Shown here piece by piece: positions 37,372 through 46,815 of a stretch of DNA of 64,000 nt. The notes beneath the pieces were generated by a model. It saw nothing but the letters and a program-made list of their open reading frames with translations. It did not search any database and was not told where the DNA came from. Source of the stretch: CAYYFV01 sp964451705 (GTDB lineage: Bacteria > Patescibacteriota > Gracilibacteria > UBA1369 > GCA-2718715); NCBI GenBank assembly GCA_964451705.1, contig CAYVIV010000001.1, positions 1 to 64,000 on the forward strand. The letters run 5' to 3'. Both the position numbers and the translations under genes were made by a program. Numbering within the stretch: position 1 is the first letter of the stretch; each line of letters starts with the position of its first letter.

Positions 37372-37381
37372 CTTAAATGGA

Positions 37382-37410
37382 TTGTTTTTTTGTCTATTTT
37401 AAGCTATAAT
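37382..37410 (+). promoter_or_regulatory. promoter with near-leaderless start for the 37424 gene and rel
   Basis: TTGTTT (37382-37387), 17-base spacer, perfect TATAAT (37405-37410). Transcription would start around 37417, leaving about 7 bases before ATG 37424. Confidence 0.65.
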
Positions 37411-37423
37411 AAAAACAAAAACT

Positions 37424-38350
37424 ATGACTGAAAAAGATTTTTCTTCTGTGCCAAATTTAGATGAGACTTCAAGTAAGGTTTCTGATGTTTTGGATACTAT
37501 TCAAGAATCTGCTGAACCAGAGCAAGAAGAAGATGTAAGTGTGCTAGATGAGTTGGGATTAAGTCCTTTTGAGGTGATAAAATATTTGTTAGTTTTCATT
37601 GTATTATTTGGAGGAATGATTTTTGGAATTTATAAGGTTTATGTTTGGATTTTCCCCAAAGATACGAGTGTAGTTCAGATCTCACCTCAAGTCAGTAATC
37701 AGCACGTTGTGGAAGATATTAATGAACCTGTGAATTCTGACGTCCCATTAATCCCAGTTACCGATGAAACTAATAGTGAATTAGGTGACGCTTCTTTGAA
37801 AATTGTTTCGAATGCAATTCCACTAATATATGAAGTTCAGGAATCTAAAGTTGTCGATGCTTCTTTGGCAAATTATATTAGGTCTTATAGAAGAATCAGA
37901 AATATATACAATATTAATTTAAATGACTATTTAGATGCGAGTGCCGATAGAGCTACAGCTTACTTTCAATATGTAAACCAATATGAGGCGGCATTTGTAG
38001 ATTTAAGATTTGTCATTGCTAATTTAGAAAAGGAATTGAGTTATTTTGAGCAAATAGTAAATGATGTAATACTTGAGGTTGAAACTCAGGAACAGGTATT
38101 CTTTAATATGCTAAATGACCTGGAAGACTCTTTGTTAAACGAGACATTGAATAAATTCCAAAATTTATCTTCCAAGAAAAGTAAGTTAACTGCAGAACTA
38201 AAGGCAAGGCAGGCCATTTATAATAGAATTGCTGATAATCTGCAAGCTATAGAGAGGAAATTAGAAGCTATCAAATTGAATAAAGATGCACTTGTTAAAG
38301 GTGTAACCATTACGAATGTACAGGGAGTTGATTTAAATTTAGTTGACTAA
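37424..38350 (+). CDS. single-span membrane protein with coiled coil, unknown
   Basis: 308 residues. The acidic N-terminal tail (1-45) is followed by one span (about 47-70, VIKYLLVFIVLFGGMIFGIYKVYVWIF), a variable stretch, then a long helical region from about 150 with heptad-like content (NLEKELSYFEQIV, LNKFQNLSSKKSKLTAELKARQ, NLQAIERKLEAIK). No family recognised. Seven bases separate its stop from the rel ATG, so the two are co-transcribed. Confidence 0.6.
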   Translation: MTEKDFSSVPNLDETSSKVSDVLDTIQESAEPEQEEDVSVLDELGLSPFEVIKYLLVFIVLFGGMIFGIYKVYVWIFPKDTSVVQISPQVSNQHVVEDINEPVNSDVPLIPVTDETNSELGDASLKIVSNAIPLIYEVQESKVVDASLANYIRSYRRIRNIYNINLNDYLDASADRATAYFQYVNQYEAAFVDLRFVIANLEKELSYFEQIVNDVILEVETQEQVFFNMLNDLEDSLLNETLNKFQNLSSKKSKLTAELKARQAIYNRIADNLQAIERKLEAIKLNKDALVKGVTITNVQGVDLNLVD

Positions 38351-38357
38351 TGTCCAT

Positions 38358-40520
38358 ATGTTATCTTGTGAAAAGCTTATTAAAAAAATTGAAAAACTAG
38401 AGTTAGACTTTAATATAGCTAGAATAAAGACAGCCTTTGAATTTGCTGCTTCTGCGCATGAAGGCCAGAAGCGTTTTAGTGGAGAACCTTACATAGTACA
38501 CCCTGTAGAGGTAGCTATAAGAGTCCTCGACTTTCATCCAGATGAAGATACAGTAGTAGCAGCTTTATTACATGATGTTTCTGAAGATACAGATAGAACC
38601 TTGGATGAGATAGAATCAATTTTTGGCCCCGGTGTTAGAAGTTTGGTTAGAGGCATGGAAAAATTATCTCAGGTGAGGTCTAGAGTTAATGAGCCAGAAG
38701 TAGAGAACTTGCGTAAGATGTTTGTTTCTATGGCATCTGATTTACGTGTGATTTATATTAAACTCTGCGATCGTTTACATAATATGGAAACACTTCAATA
38801 TGTTAAGCTAGAGAAACAACTGCGAATTGCAAAAGAGACTATGGATATTTATGTACCAATAGCTTCGAGAATGGGTATTTATAAAATTAAGGCACGTTTA
38901 GAAGATTTGTGTTTTCAATATTTAAACCATGATTTATACAAAGTACTGCATGAGCAGCTGGCATCTTATACTAAACAAAATGTTAACTTCATTAATAAGG
39001 AAAAAGAAACCTTAAAGAAGTATTTACAGAAGATTGGTTATAAATGTCAGGTCTCAGCTAGAATTAAAAATATTTATAGCATTTACAAAAAACTTAAGAA
39101 AAAGGGCAAAACTATTGTTTCTGATATCTACGATGTGTATGCGATCCGTGTGATTTTGCCAGATGAACAGGAAGACAAGATTTATCAAGTTTTGGGTGAC
39201 ATTCATCGAAAATGGACGCCTTTAGCAAATAAATTTAAGGACTATGTAGCTGTTCCCAAGCCAAATGGATATCAGTCCTTGCATACAACAGTTGTTGGAC
39301 TTGGGTATGGTGAATTCAATAGGCCTGTAGAGATCCAAATTAGAACCGAAGCTATGCATGAACAATCTGAATTTGGTAGTGCTTCACACTGGCTGTATAA
39401 ATATCATGAGGATCCTGAAAAATACCAAAATGAGGCTCAGGTTGACTGGTTGCGGAATTTAAAAGATGTTGAATCTAAAATTGAAAGCAACTCTGAATTT
39501 ATGGAGAGTTTGCATATGGATATGTTTAACGATAGAATTTTTGTTTTTACACCTAAAGGTGACGTTAAGGACTTACCGATAGGCTCGACTCCTATTGATT
39601 TTGCGTATGCAATTCATTCAGATGTAGGCAATACTTGTGTAATGGCTAAGGTTAATGATGCTGTTGTGCCATTAGATAGTGAAATTAAGAATGGAGATGT
39701 GGTTTCTATAGTTACAAAAAAAGATGCGGGACCTAATCAATATTGGTTAAGTTTTGTTGTTACATCGGAGGCCAAGGCAAAAATTAAACATTTTTTAAAA
39801 AATGTTGATCCAGATAAAAATTTAAAGTTAGGTCGTGAGCTTATAAATAAATATTTAGGTTCTATTGGTAAACCACATCTAGATGCTGACTTGTTGATTC
39901 TTAAAAATTTTGATGGACAAACACATAGTTTAAAGGAACGTCAAATTTTACTTGAAGAAGTAGCCACAGGTAAAACCTCTATTAAAAATTTTGTAAAAAA
40001 GATCTATCCACTTAACAAAATTGCTAAGGCTTCAAAGAAGGTCAGGGTAGTTGCTGAAGAAATTAACCCACATAGGGACATCTTAATGGAGGGTGAGGAG
40101 TTAGTTGTGCCTATGAAGCTTGCTAAATGTTGCAAAATTGGATTTCCTAACCCAATTGCAGGCTATGTGACACGAGGCTCTGGAATTACTGTTCACTTGA
40201 ATAGCTGTAAGGTCTTTCAAAATATTTCTGAGGATCGTAAAGTTAAATTAACCTGGAAAGATATCGTTGTTACAGATGAATATGTTGTGGATTTAGAGAT
40301 TGAATTTAAAGATAGAATAGGTTTGTTAAAGGATGTGGTAGCCTTAATTGCAAAATTTGGTTTAAATATTTTGGATATCAATTTGACTAAAGACAAAAAT
40401 GGACACAAAGTTTTAAAACTTTTTAGTTTGACTGTTTCAGACTATGACCAATTAGTGGGTTTAATCATGAAGTTAAATACTATTGAAAACGTTGTTAAAG
40501 TTTCTAAAATTAATACTTAG
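38358..40520 (+). CDS. rel: bifunctional (p)ppGpp synthetase/hydrolase, Rel/SpoT type
   Basis: 720 residues from ATG 38358; a TTG at 38343 would add five and overlap the previous stop, so ATG is preferred. Makes and degrades the alarmone. Hydrolase HD domain: FSGEPYIVHPVEVA and AALLHDVSEDT (HD and ED intact). Synthetase: SDIYDVYAIRVILPD, KDYVAVPKPNGYQSLHTTVVG and VEIQIRTEAMHEQSEFGSASHWLYK. TGS domain: IFVFTPKGDVKDLPIGSTPIDFAYAIHSDVG. The C-terminal zinc-finger-like stretch (AKCCKIGFPNPIAGYV) and ACT domain are also present. Both activities should be active. Confidence 0.95.
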   Translation: MLSCEKLIKKIEKLELDFNIARIKTAFEFAASAHEGQKRFSGEPYIVHPVEVAIRVLDFHPDEDTVVAALLHDVSEDTDRTLDEIESIFGPGVRSLVRGMEKLSQVRSRVNEPEVENLRKMFVSMASDLRVIYIKLCDRLHNMETLQYVKLEKQLRIAKETMDIYVPIASRMGIYKIKARLEDLCFQYLNHDLYKVLHEQLASYTKQNVNFINKEKETLKKYLQKIGYKCQVSARIKNIYSIYKKLKKKGKTIVSDIYDVYAIRVILPDEQEDKIYQVLGDIHRKWTPLANKFKDYVAVPKPNGYQSLHTTVVGLGYGEFNRPVEIQIRTEAMHEQSEFGSASHWLYKYHEDPEKYQNEAQVDWLRNLKDVESKIESNSEFMESLHMDMFNDRIFVFTPKGDVKDLPIGSTPIDFAYAIHSDVGNTCVMAKVNDAVVPLDSEIKNGDVVSIVTKKDAGPNQYWLSFVVTSEAKAKIKHFLKNVDPDKNLKLGRELINKYLGSIGKPHLDADLLILKNFDGQTHSLKERQILLEEVATGKTSIKNFVKKIYPLNKIAKASKKVRVVAEEINPHRDILMEGEELVVPMKLAKCCKIGFPNPIAGYVTRGSGITVHLNSCKVFQNISEDRKVKLTWKDIVVTDEYVVDLEIEFKDRIGLLKDVVALIAKFGLNILDINLTKDKNGHKVLKLFSLTVSDYDQLVGLIMKLNTIENVVKVSKINT

Positions 40521-41177
40521 GCCATATTGCATTTCTAAGAGTACTTTAAAGAGCTCTTCGATTTGAGACTCTATTTTAGTTGAAGTTTTAAGTTGAATAG
40601 CTTGGTTAATGTTGTGGGCTTGGTAATAACGAATAGTTTTTAGAGTGTTTAAATCAATAGTTAAAATGGAGTTGTCATTTTTATTTACGATGACTCCATT
40701 AATACTTATATAAAATAAGTTAGCTTGTTTTAGGCTGGGATCTATTTGAATTAAATCTAATGCATCTGCCAACTTTATAAGCAGTAAAGCTAAATTTTTT
40801 TGGTAGCTGTATTGATTTTCAATAAAGTTTTGCATAATTGTAAAAGCTTTATCTGACTGCAAATCTTTAAAAGCCTTGAGGAGTATATGTGTTATTTTTT
40901 GCTGATTTTTGAACTCATCTAAATCTGTGATTGTTTTGGAATGTTGAGTCTTGTTAATTTGCGATATATTAATGAGGTTTTGACTTTCTATAAACTGTGC
41001 ATTGATGAGATTGAGTCTTTGAAATTTGCCATGTTTGCTTGATCCATATTTCCTAAAAGACTTGGCTGCAAAACTAAAAAAACCTCTATTTTTGGAAAGT
41101 GCAGTGACTATACTTTTATTGTCTTTGTATTCACTAACTCTTAGCACAATAATATCATCTGTAAAAAATTTGCTCAT
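40473..41177 (-). CDS. recO: DNA repair protein RecO
   Basis: 234 residues. Anneals single strands and loads RecA with RecR in RecF-pathway repair. N-terminal OB fold: DDIIVLRVSEYKDNKSIVTALSKNRGFFSFAAKSFRK; a mostly helical C-terminal domain follows. The zinc-finger cysteines of many RecO proteins are not seen, as in several short versions. It converges on rel with a 48-base overlap of coding ends. Confidence 0.8.
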   Translation of the reverse strand: MSKFFTDDIIVLRVSEYKDNKSIVTALSKNRGFFSFAAKSFRKYGSSKHGKFQRLNLINAQFIESQNLINISQINKTQHSKTITDLDEFKNQQKITHILLKAFKDLQSDKAFTIMQNFIENQYSYQKNLALLLIKLADALDLIQIDPSLKQANLFYISINGVIVNKNDNSILTIDLNTLKTIRYYQAHNINQAIQLKTSTKIESQIEELFKVLLEMQYGLSINFRNFNNVFNSI

Positions 41178-41183
41178 TAGAAT

Positions 41184-42071
41184 TTATTCATCAATGTGTA
41201 TTGGGAGTGTTTTTAGGTGTTTATTCGTTGTTAGAACGCTACATATAAAGCCAATGATTGTTGTAGCTGCTAATTGAAGAGCGAGGTTGCTCCAGTGAGG
41301 ACTAAAATTTAAATTTATTTGAGTTAGACTTTCCAGCGAGAAAAATAGGCCCATTCCAATACTGGTTGATAGGAGTCCAATAATCACACCTTCTAGGATG
41401 TAAGGCAATTTGATTGTTTTGAGGTTGGCACCCATAAACTTCATGATTACGAGTTCTTTTCTGCGATTTTGTAAACTTGTTTTAATAGATGTGAAAATTA
41501 TAATTGTCGATGAAATTAAAAAACTAACTATCAGTAGCTTGGTAATTGAATCAATTATCTTGTTTATATTAAGAATCCTTTCTATAACTTGGCTAATAGT
41601 TTCTTGGTTTTTGTTTTTAATTCGATCTGATATTAGATAATTTTTAAAGTTTGAGTTTTTAATATCGTTTATTATTTGTTGCCCAGTTTGCAAATTAATG
41701 CTTTTAAATTTAATGCTGTATGGTAGTGGATTTTGAATTTGCATAGACTTCAGAATTTCTATTGTTTGTGGATAATACTCGTTAACTTTGTCCAAGGCGA
41801 TGTTGGGTGTATTGAGTTTAATATCTGTAACTTGTGGGTTGGTTTTTAAGAGAGTTTGTAGGTCGTTGATAGTGGAGACAGGTGTGTTTTGCTGCAGAAA
41901 GACTTGGAACTCAATTTTTTGATCAATTTTTTTTAAATACTCCTGTGCCGTAACATTGACCGCTTGTAATATATTAAAAATCATTATGACTAAGGAGATA
42001 GTCAAAATAGTTGCCACTGCCATGAATTTATGGCGCCAAAGATTTTTGAGGCTACTTACAAGAGTTTTCAT
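41184..42071 (-). CDS. ftsX: cell division permease-like protein FtsX
   Basis: 295 residues, four spans. Works with the ATPase FtsE to control murein hydrolases at the septum. Pattern: N-terminal LKNLWRHKFMAVATILTISLVIMIF, an outer domain with EFQVFLQQNTPVSTINDL, then three C-terminal spans with the FtsX/MacB signature RRKELVIMKFMGANLKTIKLPYILEGVIIG. ftsE is not adjacent in this window. Overlaps the upstream nucleotidyltransferase gene by 20 bases. Confidence 0.92.
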   Translation of the reverse strand: MKTLVSSLKNLWRHKFMAVATILTISLVIMIFNILQAVNVTAQEYLKKIDQKIEFQVFLQQNTPVSTINDLQTLLKTNPQVTDIKLNTPNIALDKVNEYYPQTIEILKSMQIQNPLPYSIKFKSINLQTGQQIINDIKNSNFKNYLISDRIKNKNQETISQVIERILNINKIIDSITKLLIVSFLISSTIIIFTSIKTSLQNRRKELVIMKFMGANLKTIKLPYILEGVIIGLLSTSIGMGLFFSLESLTQINLNFSPHWSNLALQLAATTIIGFICSVLTTNKHLKTLPIHIDE

Positions 42072-42450
42072 GCAATTGTTTTTTTAATATACTACTTTTA
42101 TAGATTTCTGGCTTATAGCTTTTAAGCCTAATGATCTGGGCACTAGAAACTTTTTTAATTGCTTGGAGATTGGCTTTTTGATCATAGCCAAGACATATGA
42201 TATCTGGATTGTATTTTTTGAGAATATTTAATTTATCTTTTTTGTCACCTAGAACTACTAGATTGGCAATTGCGAGTTTTTCGATAGCTTGCTTACGGTC
42301 TTGCTCGTTGTGCCAACAACTATGTTTGAGATTAATGTCTCTGGCAATGACTGTGATTAAGAAATCACCATGTTGTTTGGCTTGCTTGAGATAGTCTATA
42401 TGTCCCTTGTGTGTTACATCGAATGTGCCAAAGGTAATTACTGTTTTCAT
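42052..42450 (-). CDS. small cytidylyltransferase-like nucleotidyltransferase (possible FAD synthetase)
   Basis: 132 residues. The Rossmann nucleotidyltransferase signature GTFDVTHKGHIDYLKQAK (8-25, HxGH core) is followed by a DRKQAIEKLAIANLVVLGDK segment and DIICLGYDQKAN. Same size as TagD-type glycerol-3-phosphate cytidylyltransferases and archaeal RibL-type FAD synthetases. Because a stand-alone riboflavin kinase is encoded at 46796-47194 and no bifunctional RibF is present in the window, FAD synthetase is a reasonable but unproven guess. ATGA overlap with the gene upstream. Confidence 0.75.
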   Translation of the reverse strand: MKTVITFGTFDVTHKGHIDYLKQAKQHGDFLITVIARDINLKHSCWHNEQDRKQAIEKLAIANLVVLGDKKDKLNILKKYNPDIICLGYDQKANLQAIKKVSSAQIIRLKSYKPEIYKSSILKKQLHENSCK

Positions 42451-42755
42451 AGTAAAAGTTCAAGTGATAGTAATAGGATTGTTATGCTAGCACCAATTAT
42501 GATTATGTTTTGCCAGTTATAGACTGGTTTAGCAAGATTTTTGGCTGTTTTGATTTTAATTGTGGTAATTGTGTAAAGCACAAAACTAATAAAAAATGGA
42601 ATGTCTAAAACCTCCACTATGAGTTTTAAGCCTGTCTGACCAGTTTTTATATATAGCATGCCAAAGGTAATATGTATGACCCCAAATGCAAACATGCATG
42701 TAAATAGAATTTCTTCTAAGAATATTAGTTGTTTGTTGAATTTGTGTATTTTCAT
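42447..42755 (-). CDS. small three-span membrane protein, unknown
   Basis: 102 residues with spans near 10-30, 45-65 and 82-100. No family recognised. Its stop is a TGA overlapping the next ATG (ATGA), which also shows that TGA is a stop here. First gene of the run leading to ftsX. Confidence 0.55.
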   Translation of the reverse strand: MKIHKFNKQLIFLEEILFTCMFAFGVIHITFGMLYIKTGQTGLKLIVEVLDIPFFISFVLYTITTIKIKTAKNLAKPVYNWQNIIIIGASITILLLSLELLL

Positions 42756-42817
42756 AAATTTATTTTACAAAGTCTGCTAAGGATAGTAAAGTTTTAGTGA
42801 TTTAAATTATAGAATAA

Positions 42818-43105
42818 ATGGATATTCAAAAAATAGAACATTTAGCTATGTTAGCTCGATTAGATTTAGATACAGCTCAGAAACAACTTTTGTTGGATGA
42901 TTTACCTGCAATTATTGAATATATGGATGTTTTAAATGAAGTTGACACAACTAATGTTGAGCCTACTTATCAGTCTACAGGTTTAATGCACGTAACTCGA
43001 GAAGATCAAGTTGATCCAGATCAAAATATGGGGCAAGCTTTGTTGCAACATACTAAGCACGAAGTTGTCAAAGATCAAATTAAAGTTAAATCTGTTTTTA
43101 ATTAA
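42818..43105 (+). CDS. gatC: Asp-tRNA(Asn)/Glu-tRNA(Gln) amidotransferase subunit C
   Basis: 95 residues, usual length. Stabilises GatA-GatB. Pattern IEHLAMLARLDLDTAQKQLLLDDLPAIIEYMDVLNEVDTTNVEPTY (conserved core) followed by a region near residue 65 with RED and a C-terminal VKDQIKVKSVFN. Five bases before gatA. Confidence 0.92.
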   Translation: MDIQKIEHLAMLARLDLDTAQKQLLLDDLPAIIEYMDVLNEVDTTNVEPTYQSTGLMHVTREDQVDPDQNMGQALLQHTKHEVVKDQIKVKSVFN

Positions 43106-43110
43106 AGAAT

Positions 43111-44562
43111 ATGTTAGAAAATTTTACTATAAGAAAGTTAATTGATGGTTATAAAGCCTCTGAATTTTCTGTATCAGAAGTTGTAGAAGCTTATTATGAA
43201 CGCATAGCAAAGCTCAACCCTGAGTTTAATGTTTATGTGAACTTGTCTCGTGAGCAGGCTTTAGAGCAGGTGTCTCGTATGTCTAGTTATGATACTGATA
43301 AAAGTTTGTTGTATGGTGTCCCAATGGGTTTAAAGGATGTTTTTAGTTTAAAGGATGCTAAGTTAACTGCCTGTTCGAAATTACTTAAAGATTACAGGCC
43401 ATCTTTCACAGCTCCTAGTGTACAACGCTTGCTTGATAATGGTGCTGTGCCGCTTGGGATGCTCAATACAGATGAGTTTACCTGTGGGGCATCTTCAGAA
43501 AATTCCTGCTACGGCCCAACTTTAAATCCATATAATAAAAAAATGGTAGCTGGTGGCTCTTCTGGAGGTTCGGCTGCTATGGTACCTTTGGACCTAGGTG
43601 TGTTTGCAACTGCAACAGATACTGGGGGTTCTATTCGTCAACCTGCCAGTTTCTGCAATGCTGTTGGTCTTAAACCAACTTATGGGAGAATTTCACGTTC
43701 TGGTGTTATTTCTATGGCCTCTAGTTTCGATACCATAGGCCACACCACAAAGACTGTAGAAGATAGTGCGATAGTTTTGCAGGCTATGGCTGGTGTTTGC
43801 AAATATGATTCAACTACTGTTGATAAGCCTGTAGATAACTATCTGGACTATTTAGCTAAGGGAGTCAAAGGATTAAAAATTGGTTTACCACAGGAATACT
43901 TTTCTGATGCCTTGGACCCAGAGGTCAAAAAGATTGTTTTAAAAGCTATAGACAACTTAAAGGCACAGGGTGCAGAAATTGTAGAGATCTCTTTGCCATA
44001 CACTAAATATGGTGTTGCGGTTTATTATATTGTTTCACCCTCCGAAGTTTCTGCAAATATGCACAGATATGATGGGATTCGATATGGTGAATTTGCAGCG
44101 GAAGGGGTGACTGATTTGTACAGTTATTATACAAAGACGCGAGGGGGTGGTTTTGGACCAGAAATGCTAAGAAGAATCATGATGGGAACTTTTTGTTTGA
44201 GCTCCGAAAGTTATGAGGCCTACTATATTAAAGCTCAAAAAGTTAGAACTTTAATTATTGAAGATTTTAAAAAGGCTTTTGAGAAGGTAGATGTTATTTG
44301 CTCTCCTGTTTCACCATTTTCAGCTTTTGAGCTGAATTCTAAGACCTCGAATCCTTTAGAGATGTATTTATGCGATTCTTTAACGATTCCATCGTGTTGT
44401 GCTGGGATACCTGGCATTAGTGTGCCTGCAGGTTTTACAGAGGCAAATTTGCCGGTTGGTTTACAGATTCTGGCTCCAAATTTTCAAGAAGGGCTTTTGT
44501 TTCAAACAGCTCAAGTGGTTGAACAAGATACTAGGTCATTTGAAAAAGTGCCATCTGTATAG
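43111..44562 (+). CDS. gatA: Asp-tRNA(Asn)/Glu-tRNA(Gln) amidotransferase subunit A
   Basis: 483 residues. The amidase subunit that releases ammonia from glutamine. Ser-cis-Ser-Lys triad visible: Lys in LLYGVPMGLKDVF, Ser in MVAGGSSGGSAAMV, Ser in DTGGSIRQPASFC. The C-terminal part with DSLTIPSCCAGIPGISVPAGF and LPVGLQILAP is normal. Its presence means Gln-tRNA and/or Asn-tRNA is made by transamidation. gatB is not next to it. The 3' end overlaps convergent holA by 32 bases. Confidence 0.96.
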   Translation: MLENFTIRKLIDGYKASEFSVSEVVEAYYERIAKLNPEFNVYVNLSREQALEQVSRMSSYDTDKSLLYGVPMGLKDVFSLKDAKLTACSKLLKDYRPSFTAPSVQRLLDNGAVPLGMLNTDEFTCGASSENSCYGPTLNPYNKKMVAGGSSGGSAAMVPLDLGVFATATDTGGSIRQPASFCNAVGLKPTYGRISRSGVISMASSFDTIGHTTKTVEDSAIVLQAMAGVCKYDSTTVDKPVDNYLDYLAKGVKGLKIGLPQEYFSDALDPEVKKIVLKAIDNLKAQGAEIVEISLPYTKYGVAVYYIVSPSEVSANMHRYDGIRYGEFAAEGVTDLYSYYTKTRGGGFGPEMLRRIMMGTFCLSSESYEAYYIKAQKVRTLIIEDFKKAFEKVDVICSPVSPFSAFELNSKTSNPLEMYLCDSLTIPSCCAGIPGISVPAGFTEANLPVGLQILAPNFQEGLLFQTAQVVEQDTRSFEKVPSV

Positions 44563-45445
44563 CACAGCTTAACTCATCATTTGTATTGAGGAGGCCAGTT
44601 TTGGACTGTTGATCTATTTTGAGGATTTGACTTAGGATAGTGTTTAATTGAGTTTGGGAGATTTTTTGAGCAGTGCGGCTGTGTTTCTGGACGATAAATG
44701 GTTTTAAGTTCTCGGTACTTCCGCTTTTAATCTGACTCAGGGTTTTTAGGTGCCAAATAATCATGTATAGGAGTTTGTATGGGTCTGGATCGTGATCGCT
44801 TAGTTGTTTATAAAGTTCGAGAGTTCTTTGCTTGTTTACAAAGAGTGTGTCTAAAAATGCAAAGATGCTGGGCGTTTGTTTTATGTCTGTTAATTTATAA
44901 AACATTTCGTCTGTTAGTTGGTTGTCTTTACTGTAGGCAATCAGTTGTAGGGTTGTGTTGGTGAGTTTATAGGAATCTTTTTCAAAATTAGTGCTGAGTT
45001 GAGTTTTATATTTTGTAGCTAGGCGAGTTGAATGTGTCTTGGAGAGATTTTCAATGATTTTAGTTGCACTTTGCTTGTTGGAGTCAAACTGTTTAACTTC
45101 TACAGACTTTAAAAGTTTTGCAAGTTGTTTATCGGTTTTTTTGAGCTTTTGATGCTCTATAAATAACAAGATGGTTGAATCCGCTATCTTTAGTAATTGT
45201 GGTAGATATTCTTTTTCAAATTTATCAAGAACATTTTTGGCAATAATTAATTTTTTTTGACAAAGAAAGGGGACTGTTTGTGATTCTAAAATTAGTTTTT
45301 GGATGTAAAAATCCTTGTTGTTTTCTACAATTTGAATATCAAAATCATCTTTGTACTTTGCTTTGAATTTTTCTATCCAGGTTTGGCTTTCGTTTATTAT
45401 TGCAGGAATATTATCCCCATGAAATATGAATATATTTTGACTCAT
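44531..45445 (-). CDS. holA: DNA polymerase III delta subunit
   Basis: 304 residues. Opens the sliding clamp in the clamp loader. Recognised by IFIFHGDNIPAIINESQTWIEKF at the N-terminus, ILESQTVPFLCQKKLIIAKNV (typical S-x-PFF/L...KKL-x-I region), DSTILLFIEHQKLKKTD and the C-terminal helical collar with DPYKLLYMIIWHLKTLSQIK. Low overall conservation is normal for delta. Confidence 0.82.
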   Translation of the reverse strand: MSQNIFIFHGDNIPAIINESQTWIEKFKAKYKDDFDIQIVENNKDFYIQKLILESQTVPFLCQKKLIIAKNVLDKFEKEYLPQLLKIADSTILLFIEHQKLKKTDKQLAKLLKSVEVKQFDSNKQSATKIIENLSKTHSTRLATKYKTQLSTNFEKDSYKLTNTTLQLIAYSKDNQLTDEMFYKLTDIKQTPSIFAFLDTLFVNKQRTLELYKQLSDHDPDPYKLLYMIIWHLKTLSQIKSGSTENLKPFIVQKHSRTAQKISQTQLNTILSQILKIDQQSKTGLLNTNDELSCAIQMALFQMT

Positions 45446-45480
45446 GTCAAAGCTTTAAATTATTAGTCTTTTTAGACTTA

Positions 45481-45489
45481 TGATATAAT
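45481..45489 (+). promoter_or_regulatory. extended -10 promoter for the tpiA operon
   Basis: TGATATAAT, an extended -10 with a perfect TATAAT (45484-45489), 25 bases before ATG 45515. No clear -35, as is common with extended -10. Confidence 0.5.
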
Positions 45490-45514
45490 ATGATCTGTAA
45501 TAAGCCAATCAAAA

Positions 45515-46174
45515 ATGTTTCAATTTCCTTGCTTGATTGTAAACTTTAAAAACTATGCAGCTACTATGGGCCAAGCTGGAGTTGCCCTGAGTAAATTGAT
45601 AGAGAAAAAATCTAAACAGCATAATGTGCCATGTGTTTTGGCTGTGAGTGCGGTGGATTTAAAGGCGATTTCGCAGGCTGTATCTATCCCTGTGATTTCA
45701 CAACATGTAGATAGTCAATCTGCTGGAGCATGTACTGGTGCCGTTTTAGCTGAATCTTTGGCTTCTGCTGGAGCTGTGGGTGCTTTAATTAACCATTCGG
45801 AGAAAAGAGTTGATACAAATCAAATTCATGCCTATATAAATGCCTGTAAACGAGGTTTTATAGACTCTGTAGTTTGTACAGATAGTTTAGAACAAGCCGT
45901 ACAGGTGCAAACTTGTAACCCTTCAGCAATTTGTTATGAACCTACTGAATTAATTGGAGGTGACATTTCTGTGGCCAATAGTGATCCCGAGTTAGTCTCT
46001 GCTATCGCAGAACAAATTAGTTTACCATTGTTTATAGGTGCTGGTATAAAAACACGCCAAGATGTTATTAAATCATTAGCTTTGGGTGCTCAGGGGGTTT
46101 TGGTGGCCTCGGCGATTTGTAAAGTACAAGAGCCAGCTGCAGTATTGGATGAGCTGTTATTAGGTTTTAAGTAA
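45515..46174 (+). CDS. tpiA: triosephosphate isomerase, short archaeal-type
   Basis: 219 residues, well below the ~250 of ordinary bacterial enzymes. Interconverts dihydroxyacetone phosphate and glyceraldehyde 3-phosphate. Catalytic residues: Lys12 in VNFKNY, His94 in NHSEKR, Glu142 in YEPTELIGG; phosphate loops FIGAGIKTRQDV and ALGAQGVLVASAI. Length, NFKNY and YEPTELIG match archaeal TIMs better than the bacterial NWKMN and YEPVWAIG forms. First gene of a nine-gene run. Confidence 0.9.
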   Translation: MFQFPCLIVNFKNYAATMGQAGVALSKLIEKKSKQHNVPCVLAVSAVDLKAISQAVSIPVISQHVDSQSAGACTGAVLAESLASAGAVGALINHSEKRVDTNQIHAYINACKRGFIDSVVCTDSLEQAVQVQTCNPSAICYEPTELIGGDISVANSDPELVSAIAEQISLPLFIGAGIKTRQDVIKSLALGAQGVLVASAICKVQEPAAVLDELLLGFK

Positions 46175-46188
46175 TTTAATCCTTTAAG

Positions 46189-46815
46189 ATGAATATCAAT
46201 GTACACAAGAACTTCGATGTTGCTAATGCAGATATAGAATTTTTAGAGTCTAGAATTATGGACTTAGAAAAGTCCTGTGCAAAAATTTCAGATGAGTCTG
46301 TATTGGTCCAATTACATATTTTAAAATTGGATGGTATTAATCATAAAGATAAAATTGAACTTAAGGTTTCCATGCATATCCCTAAGGTGTCGTTTCAGGC
46401 GCACACTATGTGTTATAAAACTTCTGAGGGAATAGATGCTATAATTGCGAAATTGAAAAGACAGATAGAAAAATACAAAACGCGTATGCATCTTCAGGAC
46501 AGAGCTCAGTCCCGATTAGAATTCCGTGATAAGTTTGATTTCAATGAATTATCAGATGAATCTGCTGCAGTATCTACTGAATTTGAGTCTAAGCAAGATG
46601 CAGTAATTGATATGATTACTAAGAAAACTTTGTTTTCAGATTTAACTCCTATGACACAAGCCCAAGCTTTGGAGCAGATTAAGGCATTAGGTTTAGAATT
46701 TATGGTTTTTGTAAATTTGGAGACTGACCGCTATAATATTATTTATAAACGAGAGCAAAATGCATCTTATGCAATTATTGAATTAGAAACACAAAATGGA
46801 ATACTTGACCTTTAG
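46189..46815 (+). CDS. hpf: long-form ribosome hibernation promoting factor
   Basis: 208 residues. N-terminal S30AE domain (1-100) that occupies the mRNA/tRNA channel, variable linker, and the C-terminal dimerisation domain of long HPF: KTLFSDLTPMTQAQALEQIKALGLEFMVFVNLETDRYNIIYKR (conserved core positions about 144-188). Long HPF pairs 70S into 100S ribosomes in starvation. Overlaps the riboflavin kinase gene by 20 bases. Confidence 0.9.
   Translation: MNINVHKNFDVANADIEFLESRIMDLEKSCAKISDESVLVQLHILKLDGINHKDKIELKVSMHIPKVSFQAHTMCYKTSEGIDAIIAKLKRQIEKYKTRMHLQDRAQSRLEFRDKFDFNELSDESAAVSTEFESKQDAVIDMITKKTLFSDLTPMTQAQALEQIKALGLEFMVFVNLETDRYNIIYKREQNASYAIIELETQNGILDL

Noticed and set aside
41767..41775. 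Perfect DnaA box (TTATCCACA on minus)
   Set aside because: A single copy inside the ftsX coding region with no cluster or AT-rich unwinding region; chance is the simplest reading.
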